A stretch of 64,000 bases of DNA from positions 62,001-126,000 of the forward strand of contig NZ_JAGGKS010000003.1 of NCBI RefSeq assembly GCF_017873955.1. The letters are read 5' to 3'. The stretch is from Sedimentibacter acidaminivorans. Its GTDB lineage: Bacteria > Bacillota > Clostridia > Tissierellales > Sedimentibacteraceae. Below, in pieces: positions 42,745 to 50,424 of this stretch; within the stretch, counting starts at the first letter, position 1, and every line of letters starts with the position of its first letter. The notes under the pieces were generated by a model that saw only the letters and a program-made list of their open reading frames with translations, ran no database searches and was not told the DNA's origin. The position numbers and the translations under genes are program-made.

Positions 42745-43406
42745 ATTATTAGAAAAATGCTAGCTTCATCTACTTCCTCAATATAGTATTGACATCCTGA
42801 AAGCTCACCTAATTTAATTAGCTCATCTTTTGAGAAAGAAGTTGAAACAAACCCATCTTTACACGCAATCATACCATTTTTAGTTTTTTCAAAATCAATT
42901 TCTCCAAGCAAGCCATTATCAGCTTGCTCTTGGAACCATGCCAACCTATGCTCCCAAAATTTATCACTGTAGGTACTAAAATAAGCCTTTCCACCAGGCT
43001 TGAGCACCTTTAAGCATTCATTAATCAAATGAGTTGATTCTCCTTTAATTGCAGATAAACCGTTTTGCAAGCAAAGTACCACATCGAAATCTTCTTCACT
43101 AAATTCAAGATTATAGGCGTCCATTACTTTAATTTCGCAGTTAGTACATTCTTTAATGTAGTCCTTTCCAAGGTCCACTGATGCTTGTGAAATATCAATT
43201 CCAACAACACTTGCAGAGAATGGTCCCAGTTCCTTGATGATACGTCCATATCCTGCTCCAATCTCTAATACTTTATCGTTCTTGCTTAAATTCTTTTGTA
43301 TGAAAACGATTTCTTCATTAAAATAACGCTTAATCCTTTGATACTTAGTTTGGTAAACCTGAAATAATTTTACAGAGTTTAAATTCTCTTCATAATAATT
43401 AGACAT
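42729..43406 (-). CDS. Class I SAM-dependent methyltransferase
   Basis: A 225-residue methyltransferase with motif I VLEIGAGYGRIIKELG, VVGIDISQASVDLG, IKVMDAYNLEF and VLCLQNGLSAIKG, and a FSTYSDKFWEHRLAW segment. The substrate is unknown. GGAGGAG precedes the ATG. Its 3' end lies within the duplicated block, and its upstream region resembles the hutG promoter. It appears to be the surviving copy of a duplicated locus. Confidence 0.87.
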   Translation of the reverse strand: MSNYYEENLNSVKLFQVYQTKYQRIKRYFNEEIVFIQKNLSKNDKVLEIGAGYGRIIKELGPFSASVVGIDISQASVDLGKDYIKECTNCEIKVMDAYNLEFSEEDFDVVLCLQNGLSAIKGESTHLINECLKVLKPGGKAYFSTYSDKFWEHRLAWFQEQADNGLLGEIDFEKTKNGMIACKDGFVSTSFSKDELIKLGELSGCQYYIEEVDEASIFLIIEKPN

Positions 43407-43459
43407 AATTCTCCTCCAAAATATTTTTTGAAATAAAAACTATATTGCCCTACTTATAA

Positions 43460-43508
43460 GTTACTTTTATTATACCAATCCAACATCGAATAATTGTCGA
43501 TAAAATAA
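43460..43508 (-). promoter_or_regulatory. Promoter-like repeat upstream of the methyltransferase (copy 2)
   Basis: Counterpart of 16427-16475. Minus strand TCGACA (43495-43500), 20-bp spacer, TATAAT (43469-43474), preceded by an extended TGG. Confidence 0.55.
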
Positions 43509-43617
43509 TAAAACGCTTTACTGGTTGATATGATCCTATACGGTAAACAATTTTATTATTTATACTGTCTACTATAATGATCATACCCGTTTCAAAAGCG
43601 TTTTGTTGTTTTAAGGT

Positions 43618-43648
43618 AATATCATTAGTTTTGAAAACTACCAAGGCT
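43618..43648 (-). repeat. GNAT gene fragment at the 3' end of helD (duplicated block)
   Basis: 31 bp matching 47826-47856 inside the intact GNAT gene at 30 positions. On the minus strand it could encode ALVVFKTNDI, as in that gene, but the helicase gene reads it in another frame as its last residues SLGSFQN. It marks the site where a GNAT gene was lost. Confidence 0.75.
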
Positions 43649-45940
43649 TATCCTCTCTAATAAATTATTTTTTCCTTCTTTGTAATAAACGAATAATTTG
43701 TGCTGTGCTCTTGTCATTGAAACATAAAGTAATTTCAAATCAAGTTCATCTTCACTATAAATATCATTTATATTTATAATAATGACTGCATCAAATTCAA
43801 GTCCTTTTGACAAATAAGATGGAACTATTACAATGGTGTTATCATATTGTTCTTCTTTACCTTCAAGTAGTTTAATGTTTAATTGTTTATTTTTCTTAAG
43901 TTCATTGTGAACTGATTTACATTCTTTTGGAGTTTTGCAAATTACAGCTATTGATTTATACCCTTCTGAAATCAAATCTATAATTTTTTTCTGTGCTTCA
44001 TTTATTATATCTTTTTTAAATTTAAATTTGGCGATTGATGGTATTTCTCCATGTCTAACTACTGGTTTTGCTATTATCAAATCTTCTTTGGGAATAAGTT
44101 TAATTACTTCATTTGCTAAATCCATAATTTCAATAGTTGTACGGTAACTTTGTTCTAATTTCAGATATTGACTGTTATCAGTATCAAATATTTTATTTAA
44201 AACTATGTTCCAGTTTTTGATACTTCTATATGAATGTATTCCCTGTGATAAATCTCCAAGTATTGTAAAAAAGTCGGTATTAAACATTTTTTTAAGTGCA
44301 TAAAATTGAAACGGACTGAAATCCTGTGCTTCGTCTATGACAACATATTTAATGTTGATCTCGTCTTCGAATCCCATAATTCTATGTTTTATAAATAGTA
44401 AAGGAGCCAAATCCTCAAGTTCAACCATTTTACCTTTTAAAATGTCATTTGAATATTGACATATAAAAGATGCAAATTTATCATCTAGTTTTCCAAGACT
44501 AAAATAATTCAAATTTTCTTCATTTGTAATTATGTCCTTATAATAATCAAACAAATCTCTTTTTATAAATTTGCTCATATAGGTTTTTACAGCTATCTTT
44601 ATATTTTTTTTAACTTTTTGTAAAGCAGCATCTCTTATATTTAATATATCTACTATTGTAAGTCGTCGCTCTTCACTTTCAGGTTCATTTCTTCTTATAA
44701 TTTCAATTTTTTTATCATAAGATAACTTCGTTTGTTCATATATTCTATCTTTCTCTTTATCTAAACGAAATTTAAGATGCTTTTCAACCTGTTCAAATCT
44801 TTTATACAAAGGAAGATGATTATAATCTCTTAAAATTATATTTTTTATTTCTTTTACACTCATGAGCAAGTGCCCTTCTAGTTCAAAATCTTCCTTTGGT
44901 ATGTAGTTAATTTCAATGTTTTTTATATACCTTAACAAAATATTTATAAATGTAAGGGAACCTTTAAAAGCAGATGATTTTATTACAAGTGACTTTTTAT
45001 TGCTATTTAATTGGGTATAATCATCATTAATGATATGTACTAATTTTTCTTCTGAATCAGTAAGATTGTATTTATCGCCTATTAATTTAAATGCATAATC
45101 AGCATATGTGGTTTGTATAACATTATTTGCACCTAATTCGGGTAATACTCCAGATATATAATTAAGAAATAAGCGGTTAGGAGCTATTATCATAAATTGT
45201 TCAGGATAAAAAGATTTTTCGTATGTATAAATTAGATAAGCTATGCGGTGAAGAGCTATAGTTGTTTTACCGCTTCCCGCAACCCCTTGTACAATCAAAG
45301 GCCTTTTTATATCAGCTCGAATTATTGCATTTTGCTCTGATTGAATAGTTGATACAATATCTTTTAAACGATTATCTTTATTTTCTCCCAACGAAGCTTG
45401 TAAAAAGGTATCAGTAGCTGTAATATCAACATCCATTATATCTAGTAGCTGCTTATTTTCAATTGTATACTGCCTTTTAAGTGAAAGTTCCCCTGACAAA
45501 GATTCGCCTAAAGAATTTTGATATACCACATTACCTAGTCTACCGTCATAATAAACACTAGCAAGAGGAGAACGCCAATCCAATATCATTGGAACATCCC
45601 AGTCTTCTCTTTGCAATGACATCTTTCCAATATAAAATTTTTCTATGTTGGATTTGTCTTCTTCACGAAAATCAATTCTAGCGAAATATGGATTATCTAT
45701 AGCCTTTAAAAGCCTTGCATAATTATTTTCTAGCTCATCTAAAAGTCTAGTGTGAAGCATAATTGAAACATAGCTTTGGCTACTTTCAGTAGGGTCTAAG
45801 CTTGAATATGCGTCTTTTATTTCTTTTTGATGCATAGTTTTGTTTTTTTTATATGATTCAATAGATTTTTCAATATAATTGACAGTTTCTTTGAGTCTTT
45901 TTTCTTCTGTTTTATAATCAATATGGTCTAGTAGTGACAT
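43625..45940 (-). CDS. helD: HelD-like UvrD/Rep-family helicase (RNA polymerase recycling factor)
   Basis: A 771-residue superfamily 1 helicase of the HelD type, which binds RNA polymerase and releases it from stalled complexes. It has an N-terminal coiled coil (LKETVNYIEKSIESYKKN), MILDWRSPLASVYYDGR, Walker A VAGSGKTTIAL, Walker B VVIDEAQDFSPFQF, LEQSYRTT and LSKGLEFDAVII. Length is close to the Bacillus protein. AAGGAG precedes the ATG. The last seven residues are encoded by GNAT-derived sequence, so the original C-terminus has been replaced. A 5' remnant of a second copy lies at 48185-48277. Confidence 0.9.
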   Translation of the reverse strand: MSLLDHIDYKTEEKRLKETVNYIEKSIESYKKNKTMHQKEIKDAYSSLDPTESSQSYVSIMLHTRLLDELENNYARLLKAIDNPYFARIDFREEDKSNIEKFYIGKMSLQREDWDVPMILDWRSPLASVYYDGRLGNVVYQNSLGESLSGELSLKRQYTIENKQLLDIMDVDITATDTFLQASLGENKDNRLKDIVSTIQSEQNAIIRADIKRPLIVQGVAGSGKTTIALHRIAYLIYTYEKSFYPEQFMIIAPNRLFLNYISGVLPELGANNVIQTTYADYAFKLIGDKYNLTDSEEKLVHIINDDYTQLNSNKKSLVIKSSAFKGSLTFINILLRYIKNIEINYIPKEDFELEGHLLMSVKEIKNIILRDYNHLPLYKRFEQVEKHLKFRLDKEKDRIYEQTKLSYDKKIEIIRRNEPESEERRLTIVDILNIRDAALQKVKKNIKIAVKTYMSKFIKRDLFDYYKDIITNEENLNYFSLGKLDDKFASFICQYSNDILKGKMVELEDLAPLLFIKHRIMGFEDEINIKYVVIDEAQDFSPFQFYALKKMFNTDFFTILGDLSQGIHSYRSIKNWNIVLNKIFDTDNSQYLKLEQSYRTTIEIMDLANEVIKLIPKEDLIIAKPVVRHGEIPSIAKFKFKKDIINEAQKKIIDLISEGYKSIAVICKTPKECKSVHNELKKNKQLNIKLLEGKEEQYDNTIVIVPSYLSKGLEFDAVIIININDIYSEDELDLKLLYVSMTRAQHKLFVYYKEGKNNLLERISLGSFQN

Positions 45941-46140
45941 GTATACTCCTTAAACTTTTTCAACACACATTTATCTATTTTCTTAGTACTAAATGCTCTT
46001 GTAAATTTTCTTTCTTTTATAATCGCTGTAACTGGTTTGTGAAATTCTATATTTACTCATTTTGTGGTTAATTGATATATTTAGTTCATGTACATCCTGT
46101 TTATCATAATTTATGTTATAGCAATATAGAATATTTTTTA

Positions 46141-47370
46141 TTAAAGAATTTCGGACTTAGTGCTTCCTTTGTTTAAGCATAAATAAGGACAATCAAACCT
46201 TTTTTCATATGCATTATTTTCCTTAAGCTGTTGGTTCCAAAAAAAGTTTACTAGCCCTAACTTGGAAAATACTTTAAAGAGAATTTCCATGCCTTTTCCT
46301 AGCTTAATTGGTTTAGCCAATTGGGAAATATCATTTTGATTAAAACTTCCTTCACTCATTAAGTTAACAATGGAATTTACCATTGGTTCTATAGTCTTTT
46401 CTTGAGACTTAGCAGGTCTTATCTGCAAACCTTCTACTCCACCTTTAATAGCTGTACCAACATAAGTTCTTCCTAATCTCAGAGATAATTGTTGAAAATA
46501 TGCTTCTAGATAATAAGATTGGCTACTTTCTGGAAAACCAGATTGCACAAAAAAGCTTATACTTCCTCTAGAAGGTTCAAGTTTCTCCATAAATTTCATG
46601 AGATGTGAAGGCATTGCATGGACATATAATGGCATAAAGAACATAACATGATCCTCATTTTTAAATGTCATCGCCCACTCTTCCCACTTATCTCTTCTCT
46701 TCAAATCACGAATCTCAACTTTATTACCAAGAACTTCATGAACTTTTTCCAAAATAAGGGTCGAATTGCTGCCACTCCTTCTAGGAGAACCATTATAAAT
46801 CACTAATTTTTCCATAGGTTCAACTGAATTAAACTCCACAGCCTGTCTTTTAGCCTTCCTTGATTCCAATAGACGTAATTGAAGACTAACATCTTTTATA
46901 ATGCGGTATGCTTTAGATTTAAACTGGTAGGCAGTACGATATAAATAATCCTCTATAACATTTTCTTCTTGAATAGTTAAGCCTTTTGTATCATAGTAAA
47001 ATACCATATCAGGGTATGATTTATATCTAGAAAGATGATGGCATTCGCCATCTTCTATTATAATATATGGATGATAATGTGGAATCGACCTATCGAAAAA
47101 AGCTTTAGCTTTATGGTTGATAAATCCTTGAGCAGCGTCCATAAGTAAAATTACAGTATCACTGTTTATATAATCAGGATAAATTTCAGCCATTGGATCC
47201 TTCATTACACATTTACCTGGAGTTTTTAACCAACAGTCCCAACAGCCAATACATTCATTAATTGATTTTTCAGCTAAGCTAACCACTTTAAGAGGTTCAT
47301 CATAAAGACTTTGTATAGCCTCATAAATTTCAGCCTCTTGTTCTTTTCTTAAATCAAATATAGTTTTCAA
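46141..47370 (-). CDS. Two-domain NAD(P)H-dependent FMN reductase/flavodoxin-like protein
   Basis: A 409-residue protein. Residues 1-180 are a flavodoxin-like domain with the iron-sulfur-flavoprotein-like Cys segment CIGCWDCWLKTPGKC. A second flavodoxin-like domain begins near residue 189 with VIYNGSPRRSGSNSTLIL and FFMPLYVHAMPSHLMKF. It probably reduces or carries electrons through FMN; its partner is unknown. The start is TTG at 47370, six bases after AAGGGGAG; no ATG is suitably placed. It is monocistronic between the two duplicated blocks. Confidence 0.8.
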   Translation of the reverse strand: MKTIFDLRKEQEAEIYEAIQSLYDEPLKVVSLAEKSINECIGCWDCWLKTPGKCVMKDPMAEIYPDYINSDTVILLMDAAQGFINHKAKAFFDRSIPHYHPYIIIEDGECHHLSRYKSYPDMVFYYDTKGLTIQEENVIEDYLYRTAYQFKSKAYRIIKDVSLQLRLLESRKAKRQAVEFNSVEPMEKLVIYNGSPRRSGSNSTLILEKVHEVLGNKVEIRDLKRRDKWEEWAMTFKNEDHVMFFMPLYVHAMPSHLMKFMEKLEPSRGSISFFVQSGFPESSQSYYLEAYFQQLSLRLGRTYVGTAIKGGVEGLQIRPAKSQEKTIEPMVNSIVNLMSEGSFNQNDISQLAKPIKLGKGMEILFKVFSKLGLVNFFWNQQLKENNAYEKRFDCPYLCLNKGSTKSEIL

Positions 47371-47463
47371 TATTATCTCCCCTTCAATAACTTAATATAT
47401 TTTATGAAAATATGATTCTATAGTTAGATAAAATAGCAACTTTTGAAAGCAAATATTCATATA

Positions 47464-47550
47464 AATCACCTTTGAAGGGTTAGTAATACCCCCTGTCCAA
47501 AATATTTCCCAAACTTTATCAACTTTATTTCTTAATTCTCCTGTAATCAA
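47464..47550 (-). pseudogene. hsdM: 5' remnant of a type I restriction-modification methylase gene (hsdM)
   Basis: A TTG with AAAGGAG eight bases upstream starts the sequence ITGELRNKVDKVWEIFWTGG followed by ITNPSKVI. This is the characteristic N-terminus of HsdM N6-adenine methylases. After about 29 codons the match stops and unrelated A/T-rich sequence follows. No hsdS, hsdR or rest of hsdM is present. A scrap left by loss of a restriction system. Confidence 0.72.
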
Positions 47551-47673
47551 TTTATGTTCTCCTTTAGTCTTGAAGCAATTAATAGTATTGGTATAAATTA
47601 ACTGTATTTTATTATAATACATATGCAAAAATAATTCTACAATAATATCAATAATATTTAATATTAGACCATA

Positions 47674-47733
47674 CAAAATAAAACGAACCATATCATCAGA
47701 TACAGTTCATCTTAATTTTAATTTGGTTTTTCA
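47674..47733 (-). repeat. Duplicated block (copy B): methyltransferase tail and terminator
   Basis: Partner of 42685-42744. Here the methyltransferase gene itself is missing: only its last codons and the terminator remain, five bases after the GNAT stop codon. Confidence 0.8.
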
Positions 47734-47738
47734 TATAA

Positions 47739-48170
47739 TTATATATTTTGGCTATTTAAGCTTATATTGTAATAATTTAAATCATTTCTTTCTTCTAAAC
47801 CTGAAGATTTCCAGAACGTATTACCAATATCATTAGTTTTAAAAACTACCAAGGCTACTTTGTTGATACCTTCTTCTTTCATTGATTTATAAACAGCTTC
47901 AAGTAATTTTGTACCAACACCTTGATTTCGATAATTTACATTCACAGACGCATGATAAATATAGCCTCTACGTCCATCATGGCCACTTAAAATCACACCA
48001 ATAATTTCGTTGTTAATTTTTGCAACGAAATTAGTTGAAGGATTTCTCGTTAAGAATTTAGCAATACCGTCTTTTGAGTCGTCAAGGCTTCGCATACCCA
48101 TTCCTTTAGTATTTGTCCATAGTTTGTACGCATTTTCATAGTCTTCAATTACAAAATTTTCAATATGCAT
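47739..48170 (-). CDS. GNAT-family N-acetyltransferase
   Basis: A 143-residue acetyltransferase: HASVNVNYRNQGVGTKLLEAV is the acetyl-CoA site, followed by VALVVFKTNDIGNTFWKSSGLEE. It is the usual single-domain form; the acceptor is unknown. GAGGT precedes the ATG. It lies 15 bp downstream of a helD remnant and immediately upstream of a methyltransferase tail and terminator, which suggests an ancestral helD-GNAT-methyltransferase operon. Confidence 0.86.
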   Translation of the reverse strand: MHIENFVIEDYENAYKLWTNTKGMGMRSLDDSKDGIAKFLTRNPSTNFVAKINNEIIGVILSGHDGRRGYIYHASVNVNYRNQGVGTKLLEAVYKSMKEEGINKVALVVFKTNDIGNTFWKSSGLEERNDLNYYNISLNSQNI

Positions 48171-48184
48171 AAATCTTTACCTCA

Positions 48185-48277
48185 TCAATTATTTAATATT
48201 TTTTTCATTTCAATATAATCTATAGTTTTGTAAGTCTTTTTTTCTGTTTTATAAATAATATGGTTTAGTAGTGACAT
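48185..48277 (-). pseudogene. 5' remnant of a second helD copy
   Basis: About 85 bp around 48205-48290 resembles the start of helD at 45865-45950, including the ribosome binding site region. The frame opens MSLLNHIIYKTEKK (helD: MSLLDHIDYKTEEK), keeps TIDYIE, and stops after 30 codons. The rest of the gene is absent. Confidence 0.75.
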
Positions 48278-48339
48278 GTATATTCCTTAATTTAGCTTGC
48301 TTTTAGAAATAAATTGTTGTAAATATGTCTATGCAAAAG

Positions 48340-49092
48340 CTATGTACGATCATATGTTTTGATACAATCTGATTCTTTAATTAAATTACTCAAAACTGGC
48401 TTTTTTATTTTACACATTTTATCATTGCAATGTATACACTTTAGTGACTCATTAGAACCTTCCCAAAACCTTTCAGGATATTTGAGATACACTATTTCCC
48501 ACCGAATTAGAATTAATATAGACATGAAAAATAAGCTCCATGAAAAAAAGCTTCGTATAAAAAGCATAGGAGTATACATCATGAAATGGCCCCAATTAAA
48601 TATTCTGCAATTAACACAGCAACGATTTTTCATAATAAGACTTTGAAACGGACACCAAATGATTACGCAAATCAAATCACAAACATAATAAAACATAGAT
48701 ATAAGCAATAGTTCTTGAACATCTAATATCTCCATTAAATAAAGTATACCAATTATTGCATTAAAAAATAACCAAGATAGAAGAACTTTTATAGCTGTAA
48801 TATTCATTTTTTGAATATTTTTATAAAGCTCTAAATCCTCATACTCATTTTTTGGTGAAGTATATTTATTTCTAAATTGTTTTAAACAGCCCATGCTTAT
48901 TTTACTATGAGGGGATATTTGTATTATCATTTCAATCATAAGAATTAACCACACCACATGCAAAGGCGTTATCCCATTTACATGTGATGATAATACATTT
49001 CTTAATAGTTCATTGTTGAATAAATACATGTAAAGTACAAAAGAAAAAATGCTTACACGAAAAATAAGTTTGAAAATATACTTTTTAAACAT
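48340..49092 (-). CDS. Cysteine-rich multi-pass membrane protein of unknown function
   Basis: A 250-residue protein with about five hydrophobic segments and conserved-looking cysteine and aromatic motifs: NRCCVNCRIFNWGHFMMYTP after the fourth segment and a soluble tail with LKCIHCNDKMCKIKK. The paired CxxC motifs could bind zinc or an iron-sulfur centre near the membrane. I cannot name the family with certainty. AAGAGGT precedes the ATG. It is upstream of the helD remnant on the same strand, with a repeated promoter segment ahead of it. Confidence 0.7.
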   Translation of the reverse strand: MFKKYIFKLIFRVSIFSFVLYMYLFNNELLRNVLSSHVNGITPLHVVWLILMIEMIIQISPHSKISMGCLKQFRNKYTSPKNEYEDLELYKNIQKMNITAIKVLLSWLFFNAIIGILYLMEILDVQELLLISMFYYVCDLICVIIWCPFQSLIMKNRCCVNCRIFNWGHFMMYTPMLFIRSFFSWSLFFMSILILIRWEIVYLKYPERFWEGSNESLKCIHCNDKMCKIKKPVLSNLIKESDCIKTYDRT

Positions 49093-49139
49093 TTAATTAC
49101 CTCTTAAAATATTGAAAATATAACATGCTATAAATTTCA

Positions 49140-49199
49140 TGTAAATATTATACCATAAAATCACCAAATTTGTATATTGATTTGCAATTGTTATTTTTT
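49140..49199 (-). repeat. Promoter-bearing repeat (copy B) upstream of the Cys-rich membrane protein
   Basis: Partner of 42581-42640, with the first 21 bases identical and the rest about 80% alike. It again carries the extended -10 ATGGTATAAT on the minus strand, 50-60 bp ahead of a start codon. Confidence 0.6.
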
Positions 49200-49308
49200 C
49201 AAATAAAACATTATAAGGATTAAAATGACAAGCCACAAGTAAGACAAATGTAACATTTATTTGCATATTAACGAATATTAATATATATATGGTTGTTCAC
49301 ATTTGTTG

Positions 49309-50406
49309 CTATTTTATCATTTCGCTATTATTAATAATTAATGTATTATATAAAAATAATATATCTTGATCTTTAAAATTTATAAAGTCACCCACTAAAT
49401 CAGAACTAATATACCTTAAATCTACTAATGTAATTTTACTGTATTGACTAAGCAAAAGTGGCGAAAGACTACTAGCAAAGGAATCTCTAAATATAATTAA
49501 TTCTTTATTATATTTACTTATATTATTATTAATTTCAACTATTGGCTTAGCACCAGATAGAAATATATCATAAGAATCTACCCCTAATAAATCATCTTGG
49601 TTATATATTGTTGTTTTAATGGGCGAAGATTTATAATCGGTATAATAATATACTGTTGCATTATCTATTACATTATTTGAAAGATATGTTATAGTATCAG
49701 GATTAAGAGGTAATGCTGATTGTCCGTAATATGAACCATAATAAGGATAATATAATTTTTTATCATATTCATTATCTATGGAAACAAAATCTTTATTCAT
49801 TGCTGAAAGTAACTTTTCTGCAACTTCATTAATATTCTCTTGTTTCCAATGCAAATCTGTTTTATAATAATCATCTAAAGAAAGGCAATCAAATAAAGAT
49901 ATATATTTCAAATTTTTTAATTTTTTCTTCAATATTACTTCAATATTATCGTAATCTATAAAAAGATATTTTTCATCTTTTGAATAATAATTTTTATCAG
50001 GTATTAAAGAAAAATATACATTCATACCATTAAAATATTTTTCATATACATAATTAATTTTATCAGCCATCTTTTCTACACTTAGCTGATGATAAGGATA
50101 TTCCATCTTAAATACATGATTATCTTTTAAATAAATACCATGTTGGTCATAAAAATGAAATATATAAAAATTAGATAATGTTTTTATTGTTCTATACGTA
50201 TCTCTTAATGCAACTTGGTCAAGTAAATACTTTTCATATTTTTTCGTAAATTCACCATTTAAAACTGTATTAATAGATAATTCAGGAAATTGAGATAATT
50301 TTCGCCTTTCACTTTTAGAAATAGCTTTAGCAGGCAAAATAGAGTTTAAAAGAAATACTGTAATCAATATTCCTATAAATGAAATTGAAATTATTTTATT
50401 TTTCAT
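49309..50406 (-). CDS. DHHW-family / AlgJ-AlgX-like cell-surface O-acylation protein
   Basis: A 365-residue protein with an N-terminal hydrophobic anchor (about residues 4-27) and an SGNH-hydrolase-like extracellular domain. The DHHW-type motif is TDLHWKQENINEVAEKLL, and LIFRDSFASSLSPLL is a serine-containing block. Partners of MBOAT acyltransferases of this type transfer acetyl groups to surface polysaccharides. AGGAGG lies about 15 bases upstream of the ATG, rather far. It lies 18 bp downstream of the MBOAT gene, third in the operon. Confidence 0.83.
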   Translation of the reverse strand: MKNKIISISFIGILITVFLLNSILPAKAISKSERRKLSQFPELSINTVLNGEFTKKYEKYLLDQVALRDTYRTIKTLSNFYIFHFYDQHGIYLKDNHVFKMEYPYHQLSVEKMADKINYVYEKYFNGMNVYFSLIPDKNYYSKDEKYLFIDYDNIEVILKKKLKNLKYISLFDCLSLDDYYKTDLHWKQENINEVAEKLLSAMNKDFVSIDNEYDKKLYYPYYGSYYGQSALPLNPDTITYLSNNVIDNATVYYYTDYKSSPIKTTIYNQDDLLGVDSYDIFLSGAKPIVEINNNISKYNKELIIFRDSFASSLSPLLLSQYSKITLVDLRYISSDLVGDFINFKDQDILFLYNTLIINNSEMIK

Positions 50407-50424
50407 AATATTTTTTAATGCCTC

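Noticed and set aside
43450-43644. A 64-codon minus-strand frame (VVFKTNDI...) between the methyltransferase and helD genes
   Set aside because: It begins inside a GNAT gene fragment and runs through the promoter-like repeat; there is no ribosome binding site and no homology after the first ten codons.
47551-47691. Upstream extension of the hsdM-like frame
   Set aside because: The hydrophobic text before the TTG start does not resemble any HsdM N-terminus, and the ribosome binding site lies directly ahead of the TTG.
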